Both the position numbers and the translations under genes were made by a program. A DNA stretch of 64,000 nucleotides, from assembly GCF_008245225.1 (NCBI RefSeq), contig NZ_VTAW01000001.1:248001-312000 (forward strand). The letters are read 5' to 3'. The stretch comes from Natrialba swarupiae. GTDB taxonomy: Archaea; Halobacteriota; Halobacteria; Halobacteriales; Natrialbaceae. The notes beneath the pieces are model-generated. The model was not told where the DNA came from, ran no database searches, and worked only from the letters and a program-made list of their open reading frames with translations. Shown piece after piece: positions 33,364-40,486 of the stretch (position 1 is the stretch's first letter; every line of letters starts with the position of its first letter).

Positions 33364-33370
33364 CATAAGC
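33364..33370 (-). promoter_or_regulatory. likely TATA box of rpa2
   Basis: GCTTATG on the minus strand lies about 30 nt before the rpa2 start codon, the distance of a leaderless or near-leaderless haloarchaeal mRNA. The rest of the 273-bp gap to the tRNA holds a TATATAAA at 33525-33532 with no obvious gene in range. Confidence 0.45.
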
Positions 33371-33578
33371 GTTGTCCATTCGTCCCGCTCGAGGAGCTCT
33401 CTCTCTCTCTCGGGGTCCGGTGTCGCGTTCGTCGGCTGGCTCTCGAGACGAGAGGGGCAAGCAGGGGTGACTCGAGGGGCCAACGGTCGGGTCCACGGCC
33501 ATACCCCTGCTGGCCGCGGATTCGTATATAAACTCTCGTGTCGGCTGTCATCGACGTTCGGGTCGGGTTCGAAAGGGC

Positions 33579-33585
33579 TTTAATA
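33579..33585 (+). promoter_or_regulatory. TATA box of tRNA-Arg
   Basis: TTTAATA lies 24-30 nt before the mature 5' end of tRNA-Arg at 33609, the normal archaeal distance to a transcription start just ahead of a tRNA. It is preceded by GGGC, typical of a strong short promoter. Confidence 0.55.
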
Positions 33586-33608
33586 CTGACCCGGCTACGG
33601 GTAGATGA

Positions 33609-33681
33609 GTCCTGATAGGGTAGTGGACTATCCTCTTGGCTTGCGGAGCCAGGGACCGGAGTTCAAATCTCCGTCAGGACG
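33609..33681 (+). tRNA. tRNA-Arg (GCG)
   Basis: The 73-nt gene has acceptor GTCCTGA/TCAGGAC with discriminator G. The anticodon stem TTGGC/GCCAG holds loop TTGCGGA, which gives anticodon GCG for CGC codons. The T-arm is CGGAGTTCAAATCTCCG. CCA is not encoded. Its 3' half is repeated twice further downstream, marking it as an integration target. Confidence 0.95.
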
Positions 33682-33770
33682 TTTCTGCCGACACCAAACC
33701 GCGAGCGAAGCGAGCGGCTGGTGTCGGTGAAACTCCAGTACGGAGATTTGAGCAGACGAGTCGCAGCCCG
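33669..33770 (+). repeat. direct repeat copy 1, beginning in tRNA-Arg 3' end
   Basis: A 102-bp unit starts inside the tRNA acceptor/T-arm end (CTCCGTCAGGACG) and runs through a hairpin made of CCGACACCA and TGGTGTCGG with an AT-free loop (GCGAGCGAAGCGAGC). It is repeated with about seven substitutions at 33921-34022. The hairpin just after the tRNA could be a terminator. Confidence 0.85.
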
Positions 33771-33810
33771 GAACGGCGCGAAGCGCCGCATGCCTGGACC
33801 GTCTCGGCGA

Positions 33811-33831
33811 GTTCAAATCTCCGTCAGGACG
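33811..33831 (+). repeat. 21-bp copy of tRNA-Arg 3' end
   Basis: GTTCAAATCTCCGTCAGGAC followed by G is identical to the last 21 bases of tRNA-Arg (33661-33681). An exact copy of a tRNA 3' end 150 bp downstream is the hallmark of an attachment-site scar left by an integrative element, or of tandem integrations. Confidence 0.85.
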
Positions 33832-33920
33832 CTCACTTATCGCGAGTGCTTCACGTTGTTCAGCACTCGCTCTTGCGTTCGGTCCTGACGTGCTCCACGC
33901 TCGTGTTCACTCGCGTGGAA

Positions 33921-34022
33921 CTCCGTCAGGACGTTTTTGCCGACACCAAACCGCGAGCGAAGCGAGCGGCTGGTGTCGGTGAAACTCCAATACGGAGGTT
34001 TGAGCAGGCGATTCCCAGCCCG
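33921..34022 (+). repeat. direct repeat copy 2, with third tRNA-Arg 3' fragment
   Basis: The unit begins with a 13-bp copy of the tRNA end (CTCCGTCAGGACG) and then matches 33682-33770, including the same hairpin. The distance between the two copies is 252 bp. Further similarity (GGACC then TCTCG) continues a little beyond both copies. No integrase or other gene lies between the copies. Confidence 0.85.
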
Positions 34023-34137
34023 AGACGCGAACGAAGTAAGCGACCCGGACCATCTCGTACGGGTTCCTGTCCGTCAGTGCCGGCCCAGCTGTGACCCGTC
34101 GGGCGGGTGTGGCGGGTGTTCGGGACAGCAATCCATC

Positions 34138-34896
34138 TCACTCGGCGTCCGCGTGAGCGATCGTCGCATCGTCGATCGACGCGCCCTCGTGGAGGCGAAC
34201 GACGCCGCGGTAGGCGAAACAGGTGATGGCTTGCGGGCAGAGCTGTCCGTCCTCGAGCGTGGAGGCGAGACCGATGTCGACGGTGACGTCGTCGCCGTCG
34301 TAGTCGACCGCGCGAAAGACGACCTCGTGACACGGCGTCGGTGCGACGATTCGTCCGGCGAACCGGACCGCGTTTCCGTCGATTTCGACGGTAGTGCGTT
34401 CGTCCTCGGTGCGCTCGTATCTCGGATCGCAGTCGGTTTCGCGGGACGAAACCGTGGCCTCGAGTACGGGGACGTCGTCGCCGACGCTGGCGTGAACGAC
34501 GGAGAGGCCGGTGTAGCCACCCGAGTCGGGGAGGGCGAATGGCTCCTCGTAGTCCGCACAGGAGATGACGTCCGGACAGCCCCTCCCGTCGGCTCGTTCG
34601 GAGTCGATCGTCACCGATAGCGAGTCGTCGCCGCTTTCGACGTCCGCGAGAACGGGCTCGTGACACGGCGTCGGCGTCGTCACCCGGCCCGCGGCGATCG
34701 CTCGCCCGTCGAACAACTCGAGGGAGGCGTGGACGTCGTCACATCGCCAGCTCGCTTCGGGGTCGCCCCCCGTGTGAGATTCGTTCGGCTCGCTCGCGTG
34801 ATCGTCGTCGGACGCGAGCGCAGAGACGCTCAGTCCGGTCGTGGTGAGTCCGATGCCTGTCGTCGATCGAAGGATGGTTCGGCGTGATGGGGCCAT
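34138..34896 (-). CDS. Tat-exported protein with duplicated Cys-containing domain
   Basis: The product has 252 residues. A Tat-type signal (PSRRTILRSTTGIGL) precedes a His/Glu/Asp-rich spacer. The mature part is two copies of an about 85-residue beta domain. Copy 1 contains AAGRVTTPTPCHEPVLADV and CPDVISCADYEEPF; copy 2 contains FAGRIVAPTPCHEVVFRAV and CPQAITCFAYRGVV. Each has three conserved Cys (PCHE, CP and SC/TC), so disulphides or metal sites are likely outside the cell. I do not recognise a named family. Confidence 0.8.
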   Translation of the reverse strand: MAPSRRTILRSTTGIGLTTTGLSVSALASDDDHASEPNESHTGGDPEASWRCDDVHASLELFDGRAIAAGRVTTPTPCHEPVLADVESGDDSLSVTIDSERADGRGCPDVISCADYEEPFALPDSGGYTGLSVVHASVGDDVPVLEATVSSRETDCDPRYERTEDERTTVEIDGNAVRFAGRIVAPTPCHEVVFRAVDYDGDDVTVDIGLASTLEDGQLCPQAITCFAYRGVVRLHEGASIDDATIAHADAE

Positions 34897-35059
34897 GAGT
34901 GTGACTCTCGATCGATGTGCGGGTAAGTCGGGCGCACATCGACGGAATTCACCACGTTCTCCAACTGATTTTCGTTGGTTATACAGTTTGGGTCAACGAA
35001 TGTTCTGTAAACACGTTATGCTTTAACCGCTCGAAAGAGCGGCCGCTCGAGGGTCGGAA

Positions 35060-35632
35060 ACTGGGTGAGAGGAGTAAGCCCCCTTCTGTTCGTCCCAGCA
35101 TTCGGCTGAGCGTCCGCGCCGTCCGCGGGGATGCCGCGGGCGTTCGGGCTACCACGGCGCGGACTTGCACCAGTGAGGGTTCGCCGTTCCATCGATCCTC
35201 GGCCGTCCGGTCGCAGTCGACCGTGTCGAACACGGTCCACGGTTTCGAACCGTGATCGTCGACTACGATCCTGCTCGGCGGTTTATACCGCCTCACATAA
35301 CGTGGTCGCGAAGCGACCACGCGGTTCACGGCTAACGCCGTTCACTTATTGGCGACTCTCGCGCCAACAGCGCTCCGAGTCGCCCTCCCTCTGCGGGTTA
35401 ACTCCCCTTCCTCACGGTCGGGTTCGCGCGCATCATCGGTCGGGCCGAGACGTGTCGTTTCTGTTCCAGAGCCAGCGGTCTCCCGCTCCGGACTTGCGTC
35501 CGGTCACCCGCCCGAACGGGTGGGGGGACTTTCCTCGCGAGCGTGACACATCCCGACGGATGGGTCACGGTGGACGACTCCGCCGTTGCCGGCGAACTCG
35601 CCGCGGCAGCTGGGCTCTCTCTCCCACGGTGG
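35060..35632 (-). ncRNA. rnpB: RNase P RNA
   Basis: The catalytic RNA that trims tRNA 5' leaders. On the minus strand the universal 5' core GAGGAAAGTCCCCCC is at 35522-35536. The 3' core, ACAGAAGGGGGCTTACTCC, is around 35071-35089. The ends pair as P1: GGGAGAGAG near 35621 with CTCTCACCC near 35065. An upstream CTTATTCG box near 35648-35655 fits a promoter. Between the cores there is a run of perfect hairpins (GACCGTGT/ACACGGTC, CACGGTT/AACCGTG and CGTGGTCG/CGACCACG) that extend the specificity region. This explains most of the 835-bp gap between protein genes. Ends are accurate to about 15 nt. Confidence 0.9.
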
Positions 35633-35731
35633 GTAGGGCCTTCGGCCGAATAAGTCCCCCGGTCGTCGCCCCATTTTGGCTCCCGAAACGAATGGAAGCG
35701 TTTTAGGACGAGAACTCCCATGTACTGGTGT

Positions 35732-36331
35732 ATGTCCCAGCGACAGGGCGTCGACCTTTCCTACGAAGACGGGGCGCGCGCCGTCAAACTCGCGCGCGAA
35801 TCCGTCGAATCCTACGTCGAACACGGCCAACGAGAACAACCGGGGAGCATGCGAGAGGCTTTCTACGAGCGAACGGGCGCGTTCGTTCGTCTCGAGTCCA
35901 CGCGGGGTCGCGGGAGCCTGCGGGGCTGTGCGGGCGGCTACCGCTCGGATGACCAGCTCGGCCACGTCATCGTCGACGCGGCGATCGAAGCCGCGAGCGA
36001 GGACTCCTGTGGCTCGGAGGTCAGCCCCTCCGAGCTTCCGAACCTGACCGTCTCGGTCTGTGCCGTTAGAAACGTCGTGCTCACGGACGATCCACTCGCC
36101 GACATGGAACTCGGCACCCACGGGGTCGCGATCGACGGCGGCGAGGGCAGCTGGCTCTACCCTACCGTTCCCGTCGAGAACGGCTGGAGCGAGCGCGAGT
36201 ACCTCGACCGGATCTGCCGGAAGGCGAAACTCGCCCCGACGGCGTGGCAGGACGACGACGTCGTCGTCACCCTCTTCGAAGGACAGGTCTTTCGCGAGCG
36301 GGAGGCCGACGGGAGCATCGAGGAACTGTAG
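35732..36331 (+). CDS. AMMECR1-family protein (TIGR00296)
   Basis: The product is a 199-residue soluble protein of the universally spread AMMECR1 group. Signature elements are GSLRGCAGGY near residue 64, LPNLTVSVCAVRNVVLTDDP, and LYPTVPVENGWSEREYLDRICRKA with LAPTAWQDD. The Cys of LRGC is conserved in the family. Function is unsettled; a role in RNA or lipid metabolism has been suggested. A GTTTTAGG box about 25 nt before the ATG is the likely promoter, divergent from the RNase P RNA. Confidence 0.9.
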   Translation: MSQRQGVDLSYEDGARAVKLARESVESYVEHGQREQPGSMREAFYERTGAFVRLESTRGRGSLRGCAGGYRSDDQLGHVIVDAAIEAASEDSCGSEVSPSELPNLTVSVCAVRNVVLTDDPLADMELGTHGVAIDGGEGSWLYPTVPVENGWSEREYLDRICRKAKLAPTAWQDDDVVVTLFEGQVFREREADGSIEEL

Positions 36332-36417
36332 CGACACTCGGTGACGACGACCGAATCGGTACGTGGGCGAGTAGGCCCGACAGTCGATTCTGAAGACGAA
36401 TCTCTCCTCGAGTGCGC

Positions 36418-37254
36418 TCACTCGAGCGGCTCGCGTTCGTCGCCCTCATCGCCATCGACGGCGCTCGCACCGACGTTAGTCTCGCCGATGTCGCTCGTAT
36501 CGACGCCAACGTTATCGGCGTCAGTCCCGTCGACGTCGCCCCCATCGACGCCAGGTTCGTCGTGGAACGCGCCGAGCAACACCGCGTTCAGGACGCCACC
36601 GAGCATCGCCAGGACGTTCCAGAGGTGAAACGAGACGAACCCGCCGACGACGCCCAGCGCGGCGACGGCGAGTGCGGCCGGGAGCGTCTCGATCTGGTAC
36701 TGGCCGAACACGTAGGAGACGTGAGGGTCCGAATAGACCAGCGGCGCGGCGAGCATGGCGGTCACGATCGAGACGGAGACGACGAGTACGGTAAACGCCA
36801 GCACACCGTAGACGAACTTGAGGAAAACCAACACGAAACTGGTCCAGGTGGTCGGCGCGGTTACCAGCGCGGCGAGCGCGTCGGCGTAGCCGTCTTCGGC
36901 GCGAAGCAGGCTTCGGGGATTGTCCGCACGGAAGGCCGTAGGCAGCGGGGTCTCGATACCGACCAGATGCGTCGCGAGCAGCGCCTCGACGGCTGCGAGC
37001 ACGACGACGGCGAGCACCGTCAGAAACAGGATCGGAATCCCGACCAGCGTGATCGAGAGCCCGACCCCGAGGGAGACGCCGGTGACGACGGTGACGAAGT
37101 AGAGCAGTCCCAGCGGAAACGCGAGGGCGACGTACAGCAGGTTGGCGTACGTCTGGGGGCGGAACGGAACGCCGAAGAACCAGCGAATCGGTCGATCGCC
37201 TGGCCCGTCGGAACCGTTCTGGACGACTGTGGAGGTGGATCGGATCGAGTTCAT
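36418..37254 (-). CDS. sensor-domain-like multi-helix membrane protein
   Basis: The product has 278 residues. It begins with a hydrophilic 25-residue leader, then FRPQTYANLLYVALAFPLGL starts the conserved bacterial/archaeal 'sensor' membrane domain; SITLVGIPILFLTVLAVVVL follows. Five helices are expected up to about residue 220, with a highly acidic 50-residue tail (DGGDVDGTDADNVGVD). The domain is usually found at the front of histidine kinases; here no kinase domain follows. A second, truncated copy lies at 38.8 kb, on the other side of a small membrane-protein cluster. Confidence 0.82.
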   Translation of the reverse strand: MNSIRSTSTVVQNGSDGPGDRPIRWFFGVPFRPQTYANLLYVALAFPLGLLYFVTVVTGVSLGVGLSITLVGIPILFLTVLAVVVLAAVEALLATHLVGIETPLPTAFRADNPRSLLRAEDGYADALAALVTAPTTWTSFVLVFLKFVYGVLAFTVLVVSVSIVTAMLAAPLVYSDPHVSYVFGQYQIETLPAALAVAALGVVGGFVSFHLWNVLAMLGGVLNAVLLGAFHDEPGVDGGDVDGTDADNVGVDTSDIGETNVGASAVDGDEGDEREPLE

Positions 37255-37487
37255 GCGACACTCGGTCGGACGGGCCGAATCCGCCTATAACGGGCCAACG
37301 AGTTGGTCGGTCGCCAACCCTGCGAAAGAATAATATAGGAGTTTACCTCCCGACTCGAGGAAGGAGCGGGCCGGAGCCATCGACTCGAGAATCGATCCAG
37401 AACCGAGCCAGAGCCCGAAAGCGGCGAATCGAGACTCGAGTGCGGGTCCCTCGATACCGAGGCGGGTTCGCCCTCTGACGAGTGAGG

Positions 37488-37760
37488 TCAGTAGTGAAAC
37501 GTCCGGTAGATCGCCGCCAGACCGAGGGTGTGAGCGAGCGTGATCGCGAGGAGGGCCTCGGCGTCGGTGAGATCGATCGCCGGGCCGACGAGGTAGAGGA
37601 CGAGGTAGGGAACGACCGCGATGCAGACGATCCCGATCGAGAGCGCGCCCATCGTCGGGCTATCGTTTCGCCGGAACCCGCGGTAGGCGAGGAGGGCGAC
37701 GAACAGTCCGAGGACTGCCGTGAGGCCGGACGCGAGCGCGGTGATGGTTTCGAGTGGCAT
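37488..37760 (-). CDS. small three-helix membrane protein (DUF7521-like)
   Basis: The product is a 90-residue protein with three hydrophobic helices (about residues 6-25, 38-60 and 66-86) and short polar linkers (RGFRRNDSP). It is the last gene of a three-gene minus-strand set with a related membrane protein and a winged-helix regulator. Such triads recur in haloarchaea; the function is unknown. Confidence 0.78.
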   Translation of the reverse strand: MPLETITALASGLTAVLGLFVALLAYRGFRRNDSPTMGALSIGIVCIAVVPYLVLYLVGPAIDLTDAEALLAITLAHTLGLAAIYRTFHY

Positions 37761-37762
37761 GG

Positions 37763-38209
37763 TTATCTCGAGTAGACGACGTACAGGATGACGACCAACC
37801 CGGACAGTTCCGAGAGCGTCGTGGTCAACAGCTGGACGGACAGTGGAATCGCCGCGACGTTCCCGACGAGCAGCCGAATGAACATCGGTGCCGGCGCGAG
37901 CAAGAACATCCCGACGGCGAGCAACAGGATCGGCCGGGCCTTCGTTCGCCGGTAGCCCTCGACGAACCGGTAGGTGACGAGCACCGAGAGGACCAACGCG
38001 ACGAAAAAGGTCGCGATCGCCGCGAGAACGACGGGCGTCGAGCCGCCTTCGACTTCGATCTGGAGGGGAGCGACCGGGATACTCCCGAGGCGTGCGATGG
38101 CCTCGAGCGTCCTGGTCGACGTGATCGAACCGACCGCTTCGGGCACCGAACCCGTCGCTCGAGCGAGCGCCGCGGGCGGTCCGGTCAGTGGTGTGGGTGT
38201 TCCGATCAT
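37763..38209 (-). CDS. multi-helix membrane protein (DUF7521-like)
   Basis: The product has 148 residues. The first 50 are hydrophilic or partly hydrophobic, followed by three helices (about residues 58-80, 92-112 and 120-145). The pattern of YRFVEGYRRTKARPILLLAVG resembles the neighbouring small protein (YRGFRRNDSPTMGALSIGI). The start overlaps the regulator stop by 4 bp and the end is 2 bp before the next start, so it is in one operon with both. Confidence 0.75.
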   Translation of the reverse strand: MIGTPTPLTGPPAALARATGSVPEAVGSITSTRTLEAIARLGSIPVAPLQIEVEGGSTPVVLAAIATFFVALVLSVLVTYRFVEGYRRTKARPILLLAVGMFLLAPAPMFIRLLVGNVAAIPLSVQLLTTTLSELSGLVVILYVVYSR

Positions 38210-38562
38210 CCCGTGAATTCCTCGTACAGTCGGGTGAACGTGTCAGCCGGTTCCTCCTCGGCGTAGTCGACGTCGACGTCGAAGCCGTCCTCGGTGACGT
38301 CGATCGCGACGCCCTCGAGTCGGGCGACGTACACCTTGTAGTGGTGACCGTTCGGATCGAGTCGTTGCTGGTCGACCAGGAGCCCGCGCTCCTGGAGCCG
38401 GTCGATGCGCCGGTAGATCGTCGACGGGTCGGCGTCACAGGCCGCACTCAGCGACTCCGCGGACTGGGCCTCGTCGTAGGTCTCGAGGATAATCGTTCGG
38501 GCGTACTCGTCGTCGAGTAAGGCGAGTAGCTCCTCGGTCTCGGAGTCGACGCGGCTGCTCAT
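38206..38562 (-). CDS. winged-helix transcriptional regulator (ArsR-like)
   Basis: The product has 118 residues. The HTH is ARTIILETYDEAQSAESLSA, then CDADPSTIYRRIDRLQERGL, typical of haloarchaeal ArsR/DUF7342-type winged helices. The C-terminal part YKVYVARLEGVAIDVTEDG is a beta sheet and ends TRLYEEFTG. It heads the operon with two membrane proteins and probably controls it. ATG 38562 (MSSRVDSETEELLALLDDEY) was chosen because conserved sequence begins there. Confidence 0.85.
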   Translation of the reverse strand: MSSRVDSETEELLALLDDEYARTIILETYDEAQSAESLSAACDADPSTIYRRIDRLQERGLLVDQQRLDPNGHHYKVYVARLEGVAIDVTEDGFDVDVDYAEEEPADTFTRLYEEFTG

Positions 38563-38820
38563 CGGTGGGCCGTGGCTCGAGGGTGGATCCTCGTCTCCGC
38601 GAGCCGTTCCGGGGTGTTCGGGCGTCGGTCGTCGACGAACGCGTTCGAATCGATTCCCGGCGACGATACTTGCCGTGTCGACACGTCGCTCGAGAATCAC
38701 GTTCCGATCGAGATAATCGTTCGGGTTTCGGTCACCAGGTGATCCGACGGGTTGTGGAACGCGACCGACAACGTGTCGGTTCTCGAATACTTATGTCGTG
38801 CGAGCGAGCTATCAACCGAC

Positions 38821-39130
38821 GTGAGTCTCCGGACGTCGCCCCCGTCGGTCGATCGGGTCGGAACCGTTCTCCGATCGATCGTCTCGAGTCCGTTTCGCCC
38901 CCAGACGTATCGCAACCTGCTGTACCTGCTGGTGGCGTTTCCGCTCGGCACGATCTACTTCGTGTTTCTCGTCGCCGGCGTCAGCCTCTCGGTCACGCTG
39001 ATCGGGATACCTATCCTACTGTTCGTCCTCGTGACGAGCCACGGGCTTGTGGCGTTCGAACGCGAACTCGCCAGACTGGCTCCTCGGCTAGTACGCCCGC
39101 TTGGTCCTGAGCGAGCGGTCACTCCAGTAA
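38821..39130 (+). pseudogene. truncated sensor-domain membrane protein
   Basis: From a GTG at 38821 the frame encodes VSLRTSPPSV..., then FRPQTYRNLLYLLVAFPLGT and VSLSVTLIGIPILLFVLV, closely matching the first half of the sensor domain encoded at 36.4-37.3 kb. After LVAFERELARLAPRLV (about 39095) the similarity stops and the frame becomes composition noise that overlaps the 3' end of the gene on the other strand. The second half of the domain is missing, so I call it a truncated copy. It could still make a short two-helix protein. Confidence 0.65.
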
Positions 39131-39223
39131 CCCGGTACAGTGGACTGTTTCGTACGAACTGCTGTCCGTCATTTTCGGTGGGACCTCGCTCGTCCTGCGA
39201 GGTCACCGGTACTCCGGTCCCTA

Positions 39224-40456
39224 TCAGCCGTCCGTGGCGTCACTGGCCGGACCGGCCCGGTCGCCGAATCCGACCGTCTCGGCGTCGGCCAGACACCGCT
39301 CGCTCGCTTCTTCGAGGTCGAACTCCTGGACGATCTCACCGTCGCGGATCAGGGGCTCGAGCAACGGCTCGCCGCCGTCCGGTGGTTCCGCGTCGGCGAG
39401 GGCAATTCGGTGGCCGCCGTCGGGCGTCCGGTACACCTGCTTTTCGCCGGAGAGCTTGCCGCGCTTGGAGATCGGTTCGCCGTCGTCGCCGGACTGCGTC
39501 CGGCTGTTCGAGGGATCGGACGATCCCTCGCTGATTTCGACGATGTCGAGACTGAAGTCGACCGAGTCGGCGCCGGTGATGTGGCTGCCGACGCCGAAGC
39601 CGTCGGCGACGTCCCGCAGGTTCCGAATCGTCTCGGGCTCGAGGCCGCCACTACAGAAGATATCGACGTCCTCGCGGCCTCGAGTGTCGAGTTCCCAGCG
39701 CACCTCCCGGACGATGTGTCGGAAGTCGCCGCGCCGGGAACCCGTGGTGTCGATCCGAACGCCGTCCAGGTCCTCGCCGAGCGTCTCGGCGGCGAGCAGG
39801 CTCTCGCTTTTCTCGTCCCAGAAGGTGTCGACCAGCGCGATCCGCGGGACGTCCTCGGGGACGGCCTCGTCGAAGGCCGTCCACGCCGCCGCCTGATTCC
39901 CTTCGCCGAAACAGAACATGAGCGCGTGGGGCATCGTCCCGCCCGGCTCCCTGCCGAGAACTTCACCCGCCGCGACGTGCGAGAAGCCGTCGAGGCCGGC
40001 CAGTAACGCGGCGCGTTCGACCGACGCGGTGATCGACGGGTGGACGTGACGAGCGCCGAACGACAGCACGAGCGAGTCGGGTGCGGCCAGACGCGCCTCG
40101 AGCGCCGCCGTGGCGAAGCCGCTTGGCTGTGACAGAAATCCCAGCAGGGAGGTTTCGAGTTCCGCGAACTCCAGGTACGAGCCTTCGACCCGGAGCACCG
40201 GACCGCCGTCGAACAGCTGCCCGTCGGGGAGCGCATCGACGTCGACGTCGCGGCCCTCGAACAGCGTCGCGACGTCTTCGACGCCGGTGAAGACGTCGAA
40301 CGATCCGGTCGGGAACTGGTCTGCGGTCACCTCGGCGACCACGGGGGGATTCTTCCCGGCGTGCTCGAGCGTCGCTCGGGTGCGCTCGAAGTAGGCGTCG
40401 GTCGCGGCTCCCTCGAGAATCGCGTCGGCGGAGACGGTTCCGAACGGCTGTGACAT
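39224..40456 (-). CDS. pncB: nicotinate phosphoribosyltransferase
   Basis: The product has 410 residues. It converts nicotinate and PRPP to nicotinate mononucleotide in NAD salvage. Recognisable blocks: FDVFTGVEDVATLFEGRD, LRVEGSYLEFAELETSLLG, SFGARHVHP (active-site Arg and His region), GTMPHALMFCF, ALVDTFWDEKSE, and the phosphate-binding region FCSGGLEPETIRNLRDVADG then GVGSHIT. The family includes quinolinate phosphoribosyltransferase relatives, but SFGARHVHP and the length favour nicotinate. A nicotinamidase gene lies 1.9 kb away, consistent with the Preiss-Handler route. Confidence 0.88.
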   Translation of the reverse strand: MSQPFGTVSADAILEGAATDAYFERTRATLEHAGKNPPVVAEVTADQFPTGSFDVFTGVEDVATLFEGRDVDVDALPDGQLFDGGPVLRVEGSYLEFAELETSLLGFLSQPSGFATAALEARLAAPDSLVLSFGARHVHPSITASVERAALLAGLDGFSHVAAGEVLGREPGGTMPHALMFCFGEGNQAAAWTAFDEAVPEDVPRIALVDTFWDEKSESLLAAETLGEDLDGVRIDTTGSRRGDFRHIVREVRWELDTRGREDVDIFCSGGLEPETIRNLRDVADGFGVGSHITGADSVDFSLDIVEISEGSSDPSNSRTQSGDDGEPISKRGKLSGEKQVYRTPDGGHRIALADAEPPDGGEPLLEPLIRDGEIVQEFDLEEASERCLADAETVGFGDRAGPASDATDG

Positions 40457-40486
40457 AGCGTCGATTTCCCGCCCGGAACAAAAAAT

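Noticed and set aside
33682-34080. Small gene between the tRNA-Arg repeats
   Set aside because: Open frames there are made of repeated tRNA and hairpin DNA, with no codon bias or motif.
34917-35255. Protein gene inside the RNase P RNA region
   Set aside because: The stretch is explained by the conserved RNase P core elements and hairpins; the open frames have no protein features.
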